From the NCBI GenBank assembly GCA_013287585.1, contig JABDDN010000001.1, positions 24,177 through 88,176 of the forward strand: a stretch of 64,000 bases of DNA, read 5' to 3'. A model generated the notes under the pieces. The model was not told the origin of the DNA and searched no databases. It saw only the letters and a program-made list of their open reading frames with translations. This stretch comes from Nitrososphaerota archaeon (lineage in GTDB: Archaea > Thermoproteota > Nitrososphaeria > Nitrososphaerales > Nitrosopumilaceae). Within the stretch, counting starts at the first letter, position 1. Each line of letters starts with the position of its first letter. Shown here one piece after another: positions 8,231-18,063 of the stretch. The position numbers and the translations under genes were made by a program.

Positions 8231-9241
8231 GTTTCCTTTTATTCTAACCTCAAAACCATCATCTAATTTTCCTATCCCATATTTGCAGTTTATAATTTTT
8301 GAAGCGACAAAGAGGTTTGTCTCTAAGTGTTTCGTAATTTTGTTTACTCTAAAGACCGAAGTCTCATTAATCAAAGCCAAAGGAATCACAAGCATATCTG
8401 AAAGAAAGTGATCCACTCCTAAATCTGACTCAAAAAACCTGTTTGCCACAATCTGTCCAATTCCTTTCATGTCTTTGTTATATATCGCATCAGAACCAAT
8501 AATCGAGCTGTCATCATGCGCAAAAGCCAAGAGTGAACATCCTTTGTCCAATGCACGCTCTTCTTTTATCTCATAATCGCAAGACAAACCTTTGCTTTCA
8601 AGAATATTTTTGGCTTCAATTACCTCATTTTCAACTGATTCTTTTGAGATCATAGAATATGAACAAAGAAGTTTTACTTTTTTTATAGTTCTTTTTAGTA
8701 GAGAAACAGGTTTGATTTTTTCATAAGGTAATACTTGTACATCTATAAGTCCACCGCCTTTTGGGTAATATCCGCGTTTTTTGATATTCATAGAAAAATT
8801 AATTCCAATTCTAGAATATGCTTCTTGTAAAATAAATTTGGTATAGTTACTTGTTGGACTCCAAGCAACATCAGTTCCACCAATTATTGATAATTTTAAA
8901 TTTTTTTTCGAAATAGCTACTGCAGGAATTAAAACTTGTAAAATTAATGGAATGCTTCCAGCAGTTCCAACATTTTCGTTTAAAATAGCATCATTAATCG
9001 TGGAAGGGAAATATCTGAGCATAGTTGATCCAACATGTAATCCATCTACTTTAGCATTACAAATTTTTGCAAGAATTTTAATTCCAGTAATATGCTGTGG
9101 TCTTAAACCGGAAACATCTCTGCCCTTACGTATGTTTTCAATTTCTACCGGTGTTCCAGTTATTGATGAAAGTGTTACCGCAGTTCGAATTATTTGTCCG
9201 CCGCCTTCACCGTATGACCCGTCTATTTTTAGTGGTTCCAT
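8219..9241 (-). CDS. rtcA: RNA 3'-terminal phosphate cyclase
   Basis: About 340 residues. RtcA converts RNA 3'-phosphate to a 2',3'-cyclic phosphate using ATP. The N-terminal DGSYGEGGGQIIRTAVTLS and the RPQHITGIK segment are diagnostic, and the catalytic-His region is visible as DHFLSDMLVIPLAL near residue 290. ATG 9241 is preferred to the upstream TTG. Its stop overlaps the convergent CopD-like gene by 12 bases. Confidence 0.93.
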   Translation of the reverse strand: MEPLKIDGSYGEGGGQIIRTAVTLSSITGTPVEIENIRKGRDVSGLRPQHITGIKILAKICNAKVDGLHVGSTMLRYFPSTINDAILNENVGTAGSIPLILQVLIPAVAISKKNLKLSIIGGTDVAWSPTSNYTKFILQEAYSRIGINFSMNIKKRGYYPKGGGLIDVQVLPYEKIKPVSLLKRTIKKVKLLCSYSMISKESVENEVIEAKNILESKGLSCDYEIKEERALDKGCSLLAFAHDDSSIIGSDAIYNKDMKGIGQIVANRFFESDLGVDHFLSDMLVIPLALINETSVFRVNKITKHLETNLFVASKIINCKYGIGKLDDGFEVRIKGNSYA

Positions 9242-9308
9242 AAACAATTGAATCGCCTAGCCGTATAAGTAATGATAGTTTTTTAAAGAATTAAAATCAA
9301 TTTTTATT

Positions 9309-9806
9309 ATGAATGGTCTTTTAATTGGTAGGTTCCAACCTTTTCATAAAGGACATCTTATAGCAGTAAATTTTGGACTCTCTCAAGTAGAGAATCTTTG
9401 GATAGGTATAGGCAGCTCAAATAAAAACAATGAAAAAAGAAATCCATTTTCTGCTGATGAAAGAAAGGAAATGATATTATCTTCTTTAGATAAATCTGTC
9501 TTAAACAGAGTTAGGATATTTTACATTCCAGATGTAAATGATCATGCAAAGTGGACACATCATGTTGATTCTATTGTACCAAAGTATGATGTGGTATTCT
9601 CAAATGATAATTTTACAATAACACTTTATCAAAAACGTGGAATTAAGATTATTTCAGTACCTCTATTACAAAGGGAAGTAATCTCTGGAACCAATATTCG
9701 TGAAATGATGGCAATGGGAAAAAACTGGATGGAACTTGTGCCAGAAGGAACTAAAAACGTATTATTAAAAATAGATGCAGAAAGACGACTCTCAAAAATT
9801 CTGTAA
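9309..9806 (+). CDS. nadM: Archaeal nicotinamide-nucleotide adenylyltransferase
   Basis: 165 residues. It adenylates NMN to NAD in the archaeal NadM family. The nucleotidyltransferase motif GRFQPFHKGH sits at residues 7-16, and the second signature ISGTNIREMM at about 126-135. The length is normal for the family. The gene stands alone between divergent rtcA and the downstream aminotransferase. Confidence 0.93.
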   Translation: MNGLLIGRFQPFHKGHLIAVNFGLSQVENLWIGIGSSNKNNEKRNPFSADERKEMILSSLDKSVLNRVRIFYIPDVNDHAKWTHHVDSIVPKYDVVFSNDNFTITLYQKRGIKIISVPLLQREVISGTNIREMMAMGKNWMELVPEGTKNVLLKIDAERRLSKIL

Positions 9807-9848
9807 TTATAAATAGTGGTTCCTAATCGTTAAGATTGGAGAATTTAT

Positions 9849-10991
9849 TTGGAATATTTGGTTATGTTGCCTGGGCCAACAAACGTTCCCGAAAGAGTTA
9901 CCCGTGCAATGTTTACTCCTACAATAAATCACAGGAGCAAAGATTTTGTTAAGTTATACACTGATGTTATAGAAAAAACACAAAAGGTCTTTCAAACCTC
10001 ACATGACATTGTTGCATTAACTGCGTCAGGAACTGGAGCAGTAGAAGCATCAGTTGTAAATCTAATAAAAAAAGGAGATAAAGTAATAATTCCTGTAAAC
10101 GGAGAATTTAGCAGTAGACTAGCTACAATGCTAGAATGGCAAGGAGCAAACGTCATCAGACTTACAACTCCTTTTGGAGAAAATGCAACTTTTGATCAAG
10201 TAAAAGAGGCCTTTGATAACAACAAGGACGTAAAGGCATTCTATGTAGTCTATAATGAGACATCTACAGGAACACAAGTGAGATACTTGGATAAGATCTC
10301 GAAACTTACCTCAAGAAATGACTCATACTTTGTAGTTGATGCTGTCTCAATACTAGGCGGCGAAGAATTACCTGTAGACAAATGGGGAATAGATGTCTGT
10401 ATTGCAGCAGGACAAAAGGCAATGGCTGCACCTCCTGGAATTTCACCAATATCAATTAGTCCAAAAGCAAAAAAATACATGATTGCAAATCCACCCCCAA
10501 CTTTCTACTTTAACTTGGCAAGATACTTCAAATATTATGATGATACAAAAGAGACACCATTTACGCCAGCACTCCCATTACTTTATGCATTCAGAGAAGC
10601 ACTTGACATTATTCTAGAAGAGGGAATGGAGGCAAGAATAAAAAGACATAGAGTCTGCTCTGATGCATTTTATTCCGGTCTTAGTGCAATGGGTCTTAGT
10701 CCATTTGCAAAACAAGATGCTAGATCTACTGTTGTAATTGCACTAAACTATCTGCAAGGACTAGAAGACAAAACATTTAGATCAACACTTTCAGAAAAAT
10801 TCCGGGTCCTTGTTGCAGGCGGATTTGGTGAGTTAAAAGGAAAAGTATTTCGAGTAGGATGCATGGGTGAAGTTCACAAATATCATGTCATGAGAACAAT
10901 CTCTGCAATCTCCTCAACTCTTGATATGATGGGATACAAGACAAACCCAGAAGCACTCAAAGTAGCTGAAGAAAAACTAAAAGCGCTTTAA
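9849..10991 (+). CDS. Class V aminotransferase (alanine/serine-glyoxylate type)
   Basis: 380 residues, PLP-dependent. The N-terminal LPGPTNVPERV, the ALTASGTGAVEAS segment, the NETSTGT motif, the DAVS Asp, and the Schiff-base Lys in AAGQKAMAAPPG (about residue 195) identify the alanine-glyoxylate/serine-pyruvate group. It probably interconverts glyoxylate or pyruvate with glycine, alanine or serine. The start is a TTG; a GGAG at 9838-9841, 7 bases upstream, supports it. Confidence 0.88.
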   Translation: MEYLVMLPGPTNVPERVTRAMFTPTINHRSKDFVKLYTDVIEKTQKVFQTSHDIVALTASGTGAVEASVVNLIKKGDKVIIPVNGEFSSRLATMLEWQGANVIRLTTPFGENATFDQVKEAFDNNKDVKAFYVVYNETSTGTQVRYLDKISKLTSRNDSYFVVDAVSILGGEELPVDKWGIDVCIAAGQKAMAAPPGISPISISPKAKKYMIANPPPTFYFNLARYFKYYDDTKETPFTPALPLLYAFREALDIILEEGMEARIKRHRVCSDAFYSGLSAMGLSPFAKQDARSTVVIALNYLQGLEDKTFRSTLSEKFRVLVAGGFGELKGKVFRVGCMGEVHKYHVMRTISAISSTLDMMGYKTNPEALKVAEEKLKAL

Positions 10992-11000
10992 ACTCATGTT

Positions 11001-11012
11001 AACTTAATATAA
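11001..11012 (+). promoter_or_regulatory. TATA box for the FKBP gene
   Basis: AACTTAATATAA centred about 28 bases before TTG 11035, consistent with a leaderless transcript starting at the TTG. Confidence 0.45.
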
Positions 11013-11034
11013 GGAATTCCAAGCACCGATCACA

Positions 11035-11790
11035 TTGACTTTCCAAAAAGGTACACTAGTTTTAGTGGATTACACCGCAAAGGTAAAAGATACTAACGAA
11101 GTTTTTGAAACAACTAGAGAAACTGATGCCAAAACAAATTCAATTCATGACGCTAATAGAAGATATCAACCAAGACTCATTTCAGTTGGAGAATCATGGG
11201 TTCTCAAAGGATTAGATGATGCATTATTTAACACCAATGCTGGCGACAAGCTAACTGTAGAGGTACCACCAGAGAAGGGATTTGGAGCAAGAGATCCTGC
11301 TAAAGTTCGCATGATTCCACTTCGAAAACTTGGTGATGACGCCGAAAAAGTTTCAGTTGGTGATACAATAGAAATTGATGAAAGAACAGGAATTATTAGA
11401 TTTATTGGATCTGGTAGAGTTCAAGTTGATTTCAATCATAGATTTGCTGGAAAGACAATACTTTACGATGTTAATGTGATAAAATCTCTTAACACTGATG
11501 AAGAAAAGATAATGGGTCTCTTAAAGAGAAACATACCTGTTGATGATTCAAAGCTGAAATTTGAAGTAAAAGGCTCAGAACTTAATGTTGCAATGCCAGA
11601 CGAGATACTTATGGCAGAAGGACTAAGTACAATAAAACGCATTATAGCAAATGACATTTTCAAGTTTGTAAATAATCTAGAAAAGATCAACTATATTGAA
11701 ACGTACAACAACAAGAAAGCTGAAAAACCAGAAGCCAAATCCGCTGAAGCAAAATCGGAAGAAAAACCAGTACAACCAAAGGCTGCCTAA
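11035..11790 (+). CDS. SlyD-like FKBP peptidyl-prolyl isomerase
   Basis: 251 residues. The FKBP domain is interrupted by an insert-in-flap chaperone domain (about residues 85-150, with FNHRFAGKTILYDV), as in archaeal SlyD-type proteins. Key points are GTLVLVDYTA, GESWVLKGLDDAL and VPPEKGFGARDP. A second alpha/beta part follows (about 155-225), then an Ala/Lys/Glu-rich tail. It acts as a cytoplasmic folding helper. The TTG start is supported by the TATA box 28 bases upstream. Confidence 0.88.
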   Translation: MTFQKGTLVLVDYTAKVKDTNEVFETTRETDAKTNSIHDANRRYQPRLISVGESWVLKGLDDALFNTNAGDKLTVEVPPEKGFGARDPAKVRMIPLRKLGDDAEKVSVGDTIEIDERTGIIRFIGSGRVQVDFNHRFAGKTILYDVNVIKSLNTDEEKIMGLLKRNIPVDDSKLKFEVKGSELNVAMPDEILMAEGLSTIKRIIANDIFKFVNNLEKINYIETYNNKKAEKPEAKSAEAKSEEKPVQPKAA

Positions 11791-11792
11791 AT

Positions 11793-12854
11793 TTACAAAA
11801 CACCAGTACTTTTTGCTAGCGCAATAGCTTTTTCTTCAGTCATTTTTACTTGGTTTAAAATAGTATATCGTTCAGGTCTGAGTGATTGAGCAATAGTAAG
11901 AGCTTTTGCAAGAATTTCTGGTTTTAGACCAATTTGTTTTGCGGTAGTTGGGGCTCCTACGTTTTTTAGCATTTGAACAATTTTTTTCCAGTCTTGACCT
12001 TGCAGCTTCGCAATCAAGATAGATCCTATACCACATTTTTCTCCATGTAATCCAACACCAGACTCTAGATAATCAATAGCATGAGAGAAGAGATGTTCTG
12101 CACCAGAACAGGGTCTGCTACTTCCAGCAATACAGGCAGCAACACCAGAACTGATCAAAGCTTCTACTATCATTCTAACATCTGGTCTTTTTTTGAAATT
12201 CTTTGAATTTTCAATTACAATTTTTGCACTCATTGAAGCAAGATTTGCAGCATAGGTTCCAAAATATTCTCCAACATTATCTCTTGCAAGCTCCCAGTCT
12301 CTAACTGCAGTAACTTTGGCCATCAAATCTCCGCATCCACTAGCTAGAAGTCTTTTTGGCGCTTTCTCTAGGATCTTAATATCAACAAAGACTCCAAGTG
12401 GGGCTGTTGCAATAACGGAATATGGTTTTTCTCCACGTATAGAAACAAATGGACTTGCAATTCCATCATGTGATGCTGAAGTTGGGATGCTAACAAAAGA
12501 CTTTTTCAAAGTAACTGCTGCCATTTTTGCAATATCTACCGATCTTCCTCCACCAATTCCTATTATCAAATCACTATGATCTTTCCTAATTTCATTTAGA
12601 ACTTTTTGTACAGATTTTACGTCATTACTTATACTTGTATGCCAGACGTTTTTTATTTTAGAAGAAGCAAATGAATTTGCAACTTTTTTGTATGTTATTT
12701 TTTTTACATGATCGCCAGAGACAACTGAAACCTTTTTTGGATTAGCTAGATCAGCTATAAACTTTCCAATATCACCAATATTATTTTCTCCGATGACTAT
12801 TTTTCTTGGAAGCTCCATTACATGAGAAGGCATAGATTTTTGATGAAATCTCAT
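11793..12854 (-). CDS. egsA: sn-Glycerol-1-phosphate dehydrogenase
   Basis: 353 residues. It reduces dihydroxyacetone phosphate to sn-glycerol-1-phosphate, the backbone of archaeal membrane lipids. Dinucleotide binding is shown by IIGIGGGRSVDIAK. The PTSASHDGIASPF loop and the Zn ligands in SGCGDLMAK (Asp), GAEHLFSHAID (His) and LHGEKC (His) are all present. The gene is convergent with the FKBP gene, with 2 bases between stops. It is a firm archaeal marker. Confidence 0.95.
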   Translation of the reverse strand: MRFHQKSMPSHVMELPRKIVIGENNIGDIGKFIADLANPKKVSVVSGDHVKKITYKKVANSFASSKIKNVWHTSISNDVKSVQKVLNEIRKDHSDLIIGIGGGRSVDIAKMAAVTLKKSFVSIPTSASHDGIASPFVSIRGEKPYSVIATAPLGVFVDIKILEKAPKRLLASGCGDLMAKVTAVRDWELARDNVGEYFGTYAANLASMSAKIVIENSKNFKKRPDVRMIVEALISSGVAACIAGSSRPCSGAEHLFSHAIDYLESGVGLHGEKCGIGSILIAKLQGQDWKKIVQMLKNVGAPTTAKQIGLKPEILAKALTIAQSLRPERYTILNQVKMTEEKAIALAKSTGVL

Positions 12855-12943
12855 TATTTATCAATCTCCCGTTTTGCTCAACACAAAGTTATTTAAACGG
12901 GTGTTTTCCTAGTCTAAGTATCTTAAGTTAAGGAGAATGTTAT

Positions 12944-13576
12944 TTGTCAGACTATGTTGAACAACACACATTACATGGAACAACTACGGTAGGAATTTCC
13001 TGTACCGACGGTGTAGTATTGTGTGCAGACATGAGAGCAAGCGCAGGTTATTTCATCGCAAATAATAACACCATGAAAATACAGCAAATTGACAAGCATG
13101 CAGGAATGACGATTGCTGGCGGTGTTGCAGATGCGCAAAACGTTACTGACATGCTAAGATACCATTCTAATATACACAGAATAGAAAAACAAGAATATCT
13201 TCCGATAAAGTCTATTGCAAAACTTGCCTCGCTGATATTCTTCCAGAACAGATACTATCCATTTATCGCAGACATACTTGTTGGCGGATATGACAATCTA
13301 GGACCATCACTATACAACATAGATATGTTTGGCTCCCTCGAAAAGAAAACCTTTGTGACAACAGGAAGCGGTTCTCCAGTTGCATACGGTCTTTTAGAAA
13401 ATGAGCATCGTGATGGACTTAATGTAGAGGAAGGAAAGATAATTGCTTTACGAGCTGTAAAAGCTGCAATAACAAGAAACATTGGAACTGGTGACGGAAT
13501 AAACGTCGCAATCATAGACAAGAATGGATATAGACTCTTGACAAAAGAGCAGAAGAAAGCCATCATTACACTTTAG
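12944..13576 (+). CDS. psmB: Proteasome beta subunit, catalytic
   Basis: 210 residues. It is the proteolytic subunit of the 20S proteasome. A 12-residue propeptide ending in HG precedes Thr13, the N-terminal nucleophile of the mature protein (TTTVGI). Counting from that Thr, Asp17 and Lys33 are present, so the active site is intact. The start is TTG, with AAGGAG at 12930-12935 at good spacing. The ribonuclease gene fttA follows by 10 bases, a pairing common in archaea. Confidence 0.93.
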   Translation: MSDYVEQHTLHGTTTVGISCTDGVVLCADMRASAGYFIANNNTMKIQQIDKHAGMTIAGGVADAQNVTDMLRYHSNIHRIEKQEYLPIKSIAKLASLIFFQNRYYPFIADILVGGYDNLGPSLYNIDMFGSLEKKTFVTTGSGSPVAYGLLENEHRDGLNVEEGKIIALRAVKAAITRNIGTGDGINVAIIDKNGYRLLTKEQKKAIITL

Positions 13577-13586
13577 TGAATTTTAA

Positions 13587-15518
13587 TTGCAAAGAAAACA
13601 ACAACAACGTGAAATATCGCCATCCACAAACATAATGGGTACAATACTGCAAAGTATCCCAAAAGAAGCTGATGTTACCAAAATAGATTATGAGGGCCCA
13701 AGAATTGCAATCTATACAAGAAAACCCCGTTATCTGATGGAACACAACGAAGTAATCTCAAACATGGTAAATGTGATAAAAAAGAGAATCGTTGTGAGAA
13801 CAGAAGAATCTATACGAAAATCTGAGGAAGAAGCAAGACAGATTCTTACTCAATCAATGCCGAAAGATGCAGATTTGCGTGGCACATTTTTTGATACTGC
13901 AATAGGCGAGGTAACACTTGAAGTAAAGCGACCTTGGCTTTTGTATAATACTGAAACATTCAACATGGCTGATGTTGTTGAAAAGATAGGTTGGAGACTG
14001 CGAATAAGAAAAGCTACTGCAAATCAATCACAAACAATACAAACCATAAACTATAACCTAAAGATTTCATCTTCGGAGAGAAGTAAGCACCTCAAACAAG
14101 TTGGGGAAGAAATTTTCAGACCAAAACTTTCAGAAGATGCCGAAGTTTCTCTTCTTACATTGGGCGGATTTAGTCAAGTTGGTAGATCTTGTATGCTTTT
14201 GACAACACATGAAAGCAAAATTTTGATAGACTGTGGTGTCAATCCAGGTACCAGAAATGCCCAAGAAGCATATCCAAGACTTGATTGGACTAATATCACA
14301 CTAGATGAACTTGATGCAATTGTAATCAGTCATGCACATCTTGATCATACTGGATTCTTACCTGCACTTTTCAAATATGGCTACAAGGGACCTGTCTATT
14401 GTTCTGAACCAACTTTACCAATGATGAATCTAATTCAGCTTGATGCAATCAAAGTTGCTGCCGCCCAAGGCAGAGTTCCACTATATTCTGAAAGAGATGT
14501 CAAGCAGGTCATGAAGCAAACAATAACACTTCCATATGGAACTGTAACAGACATTTCTCCAGACATCAAACTTGTTCTTTCCAACGCAGGTCATATCTTG
14601 GGTTCTGCTTCGTGTCACTTTCACATAGGAAATGGTGATCATAATTTTGTCTATACTGGAGATCTAAAGTATGGCAAAACGATGCTTCTTGAAAGTGCCT
14701 CTTGGAACTTCCCACGTGTTGAAACTCTTCTGATAGAAAGTACCTATGGTGCAAAAGAGGACATACAGCCATCGCGAGAAGAGGTAGAGGCCGCATTTAT
14801 CAAATCGGTAAATGAAACGCTAAGAAATGGTGGTAAGGTACTAATTCCAATACCGGCAGTTGGCCGTGCACAGGAACTTATGATGGTAATAGATCAATAC
14901 ATGAAGTCAGGGCAAATAGTAGAATCTCCTGTATTTATGGAAGGAATGATCCAAGAAGCAACATCAATTCATGAGGCTTATCCAGAATATCTTGCACGTG
15001 AATTACGACAAAAGATTTTGGAAACAGATGATAATCCATTTGATTCTGAATATTTCACAAATATTGAACATGCTGATGCAAGAGAAGAACCACTACGTGA
15101 AGGCCCATGTATTATCATTGCAACATCTGGAATGCTTGAAGGAGGGCCAGTCTTGGAATATTTCAAAAACATTGCACCCATTCAGAAAAATAAAATTTTG
15201 TTTGTTTCATATCAGGTTAATGGAACCCTCGGAAGAAGAGTGCTTGATGGTTCAAGACAAGTTTCAGTTGTTGGAAAAGAAGGAAAAATAGAAGTAATTA
15301 ACATAAACTGTTCTACAGAAAAACTTGATGGATTTAGTGGTCACAGTGATTACAACCAACTGATGTCATATGTACACAAACTGCGACCAAAACTACGAAG
15401 AGTAATTGTAAATCACGGCGAAAGAAGAAAATGTGAAAATCTTTCTGCATCAATTCACAGAATGTTTAGAATCACAACTGTTTGTCCTCAAGTACAAGAA
15501 GGAATAAGACTACTTTAG
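13587..15518 (+). CDS. fttA: FttA/aCPSF1 termination ribonuclease
   Basis: 643 residues. Archaeal CPSF73-like endonuclease and 5'-3' exonuclease that terminates transcription. KH-type domains occupy about residues 1-170. The metallo-beta-lactamase domain follows, with the HAHLDHTG motif at about 250, the NAGHILGSA His, the YTGDLKYG Asp, and the beta-CASP region ending in FSGHSDYNQL and VNHGE. All metal ligands are visible. The start is TTG. Its 3' end overlaps convergent sepF by 9 bases. Confidence 0.95.
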   Translation: MQRKQQQREISPSTNIMGTILQSIPKEADVTKIDYEGPRIAIYTRKPRYLMEHNEVISNMVNVIKKRIVVRTEESIRKSEEEARQILTQSMPKDADLRGTFFDTAIGEVTLEVKRPWLLYNTETFNMADVVEKIGWRLRIRKATANQSQTIQTINYNLKISSSERSKHLKQVGEEIFRPKLSEDAEVSLLTLGGFSQVGRSCMLLTTHESKILIDCGVNPGTRNAQEAYPRLDWTNITLDELDAIVISHAHLDHTGFLPALFKYGYKGPVYCSEPTLPMMNLIQLDAIKVAAAQGRVPLYSERDVKQVMKQTITLPYGTVTDISPDIKLVLSNAGHILGSASCHFHIGNGDHNFVYTGDLKYGKTMLLESASWNFPRVETLLIESTYGAKEDIQPSREEVEAAFIKSVNETLRNGGKVLIPIPAVGRAQELMMVIDQYMKSGQIVESPVFMEGMIQEATSIHEAYPEYLARELRQKILETDDNPFDSEYFTNIEHADAREEPLREGPCIIIATSGMLEGGPVLEYFKNIAPIQKNKILFVSYQVNGTLGRRVLDGSRQVSVVGKEGKIEVININCSTEKLDGFSGHSDYNQLMSYVHKLRPKLRRVIVNHGERRKCENLSASIHRMFRITTVCPQVQEGIRLL

Positions 15519-15788
15519 ATCGTACTCTGCTTTCCAGATCTTAACACCTGGAGGAGTAACAATAATTCTTTCTTCTCCTAGTCTTGCAATGTCTGCGTCA
15601 TGAGTTTTTGCAATGGCATAAATTTCTTCTACTACTTTTCTTAACTCATCTACATTTTTTTGTGCAAGTGGGGTTACCCTTAACACCAAAATCATGTTCT
15701 TTTTAATATCCTCTTTTACGGAATGCACATCACTAGTGTCTCTTAGTGTGATGGCTTTCAAGTAAGTGGGTGCCTTTTGGGTCTGCAT
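15510..15788 (-). CDS. sepF: SepF-like cell-division protein
   Basis: 92 residues. The SepF core can be read as KAITLRD..DV..VKEDIKKNMILVLRV, then VDELRKVVEEIY, DADIARLGEERIIVTPPGVKIW. This lines up with archaeal SepF, which anchors FtsZ to the membrane. The N-terminal amphipathic membrane-binding helix usual in SepF is not evident, so the protein may be a core-only version. A 7-bp inverted repeat lies 37 bases upstream. Confidence 0.75.
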   Translation of the reverse strand: MQTQKAPTYLKAITLRDTSDVHSVKEDIKKNMILVLRVTPLAQKNVDELRKVVEEIYAIAKTHDADIARLGEERIIVTPPGVKIWKAEYDLK

Positions 15789-15824
15789 ACAAAGTAGATG
15801 CGAAGTACTCCCTCAAAAAGTCTT

Positions 15825-15852
15825 GCTAGTCAATTGCATTTCACAGACTAGC
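15825..15852. repeat. Inverted repeat upstream of sepF
   Basis: GCTAGTC at 15825-15831 and GACTAGC at 15846-15852, a perfect 7-bp dyad with a 14-base spacer. It lies in the 72-base gap between the PP-loop gene and sepF. It could be a hairpin at the end of the upstream mRNA or an operator for sepF. Confidence 0.45.
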
Positions 15853-15860
15853 TTGCACGA

Positions 15861-16865
15861 CTAAATTCTGTACTGCAGATAAGAAGACTCGTTAACTGGC
15901 ATTACTGAAATTTCTGACTTTACGTCCTTTTTCTGTGATACCACAACACTTGGGACATCTTTTGGTGCATCAGAATATCGTAGTGTAATAGCTGTAGCTA
16001 ATTCCAAAAAGTTTTGAGAAATTTCTCCTCGGATTAATGAAATAGGACCTACATGATCTTTTGTTTCAAGTAACATATCGCCATCTAATGCTAAAGCTTT
16101 TAGCATTTCGTTTTCATCTTGGTTTCTTCCAACAATGAATTTCGTTTTCTCATCAAATCTGAAATGTCTTCCAATTTTTAATAGATCAATATCATTAGTA
16201 GTTGGTGTTTGTACATGTTTGAAAAGATCTTTTGCCCTAATGGCAAATTTTGGATCTGTTAAAAGACAACCGCCACCTGCATTTGGTGGATTTTCAATTC
16301 CAAATTCTTGTGCCATCCTTAATTGATCCTTTCTTGATCGACCCCTTATCTTTCCAAGATCTTCTCTTTTTATCAAACCGTTTAGTTCTGGTTCTGTAGG
16401 TGGAAGCAAAGCTGCTGAAAGTGGTCTTACTATTTTTCCTTCAAGGCCAGACTCTTTTTCAATTGTTCTAAGAGCTGGACCGTGTTGGCTCATTGGTCTT
16501 TGACCTAAAACTTCACCTGAAATTATAAACTCGGCTCCGATTTCTTCCATATGTTTTTTTCCGGCCTCAAACATCATTGCCCTGCAATCAATACATGGAT
16601 TCATTCCAGATCCAAACCCATGCTTTGGATGCTTTAGCATCTCGATATATTCATCTCCAAGATATACTGTCTTTAGATTTACACCTAGATTATCTGCAGT
16701 CTCTCGTATTTCAAAACCACATCCTCTTCCACAATCAAAATCACAAAATGGAGTTTTGATCGCTACTGCTTCTACCTCAAATCCTTGCTTTTGCATCATC
16801 TTGATAGCTAGTCGACTGTCAAGACCACCTGATAATAATGCAACAATCTTCTTTTTTTCTTCCAC
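15861..16865 (-). CDS. PP-loop tRNA thiolation enzyme (ThiI/MnmA-like) with NFACT-R-like domain
   Basis: 334 residues, GTG start. The ATP pyrophosphatase PP-loop SGGLDSRLA is at about 12-20. GMNPCIDCRAMMF provides a conserved Cys pair, and ISGEVLGQRPMSQ and GRSRKDQ follow. The C-terminal part (FRFDEKTKFIVGRNQDEN) resembles the NFACT RNA-binding domain. This architecture suits a tRNA uridine thiolase or related sulfur transferase; the exact position modified cannot be read. Confidence 0.75.
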   Translation of the reverse strand: MEEKKKIVALLSGGLDSRLAIKMMQKQGFEVEAVAIKTPFCDFDCGRGCGFEIRETADNLGVNLKTVYLGDEYIEMLKHPKHGFGSGMNPCIDCRAMMFEAGKKHMEEIGAEFIISGEVLGQRPMSQHGPALRTIEKESGLEGKIVRPLSAALLPPTEPELNGLIKREDLGKIRGRSRKDQLRMAQEFGIENPPNAGGGCLLTDPKFAIRAKDLFKHVQTPTTNDIDLLKIGRHFRFDEKTKFIVGRNQDENEMLKALALDGDMLLETKDHVGPISLIRGEISQNFLELATAITLRYSDAPKDVPSVVVSQKKDVKSEISVMPVNESSYLQYRI

Positions 16866-16936
16866 GAAAAATCACTTGTTTTCGGATATCTAAACCTTCC
16901 AGCAAACATAAATTGAGAATTTGTAGATTTTGTGTA

Positions 16937-17998
16937 TTGCAAAAACGCAGACAAAACCTTCTGAAAATTTGTAACAAAATAGACTGTGATAGTATAGTGG
17001 CGTTTGAGCCTGAAAACCTCTATTACATGACTGGTTTTTGGGGTGAAGCGATAGGAATACTAGACAAAAATGGTATTACCATTGTATCTCCGGAACTAGA
17101 GATGGGACGTGCGAAGGAAGAATCAATTGACTGTAAGATAGTAAAATCGGAGCGTGGCAAAGGCTCGCTTTCTACTCTTATTGGACTACTAAAGGGCAAG
17201 AAGGTTTGTACCGATAGCAACAATTATGATGTTATCCAGACACTCAAAAAATCCCTTTCTAGTGTAAAATCAACTACAGCGCCGTTTTATAGTGCAAGGG
17301 AGGTAAAGGATCTGAACGAAATTAGCATTATAAGAAAAGCATCTTCAATCTTGGATAAAATGTATGAGCTTTGTGTTGATGAAATCAAAATAGGACAGTC
17401 AGAGTCTGAGCTTCAAACAATCTTGATGTCATATGCAATGGAAAAAGAAGCATTTGCAACTGGATACAAATCAACTCTTAATCCTTTGATAATAGCTGGT
17501 GGACCAAATAGTGCATTGCCACATGCACAGGTGACAAAAAGAAAATTTGCAAGTGGTGACATGATTGTAGTTGATCTTACCCTACGATATAGGGGATACA
17601 TCTCTGATGCGACAAGAACATTCGGACTAGGTTTTATTTCAGCTGAGGCAAAACAAGTCTATGAAATTGTAAAACAATCACAAGAAGCTGGTCTTAAAGC
17701 TGTCAAACCAAAAGCTTCTTGTAAATCAATAGATGATGTTTGTAGAAAAATAATTTCAAAAAAAGGATATGGAAAATATTTTATTCATTCTACTGGTCAT
17801 GGAATTGGATTAGAGGTTCATGAGATGCCATATTTGAGTCCGTTAAGCAAGACAAATCTCGAAAAAAATATGGCAATAACTGTGGAACCCGGAATATATC
17901 TTCCAAAAAAGTTTGGTGTAAGAATTGAAGATTCTGTTATAGTAAACAATAAGGTAGATATCATGCACAAGTTTACAAAAGATTTGATTGTGATCTAA
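16937..17998 (+). CDS. M24 metallopeptidase (Xaa-Pro aminopeptidase type)
   Basis: About 353 residues. An N-terminal creatinase-like domain (about 1-120) precedes the pita-bread catalytic domain. The five metal ligands are visible: Asp in MIVVDLT, Asp in SDATR, His in STGHGIGLEVHE, Glu in TVEPGIY, and Glu in RIEDS. TTG 16937 is chosen; the frame is open back to 16838, but that would overlap the divergent PP-loop gene and adds an unrelated basic stretch. Confidence 0.88.
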   Translation: MQKRRQNLLKICNKIDCDSIVAFEPENLYYMTGFWGEAIGILDKNGITIVSPELEMGRAKEESIDCKIVKSERGKGSLSTLIGLLKGKKVCTDSNNYDVIQTLKKSLSSVKSTTAPFYSAREVKDLNEISIIRKASSILDKMYELCVDEIKIGQSESELQTILMSYAMEKEAFATGYKSTLNPLIIAGGPNSALPHAQVTKRKFASGDMIVVDLTLRYRGYISDATRTFGLGFISAEAKQVYEIVKQSQEAGLKAVKPKASCKSIDDVCRKIISKKGYGKYFIHSTGHGIGLEVHEMPYLSPLSKTNLEKNMAITVEPGIYLPKKFGVRIEDSVIVNNKVDIMHKFTKDLIVI

Positions 17999-18063
17999 AA
18001 CTAGACCATTTTTACGAACAAATTATTCCTTTTATATAGCAAAAATATGCAATAGAAATTACT

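Noticed and set aside
16838..16936. Longer N-terminus of the M24 peptidase
   Set aside because: It would overlap the divergent PP-loop gene, and the added residues are basic and unlike the family; TTG 16937 fits.
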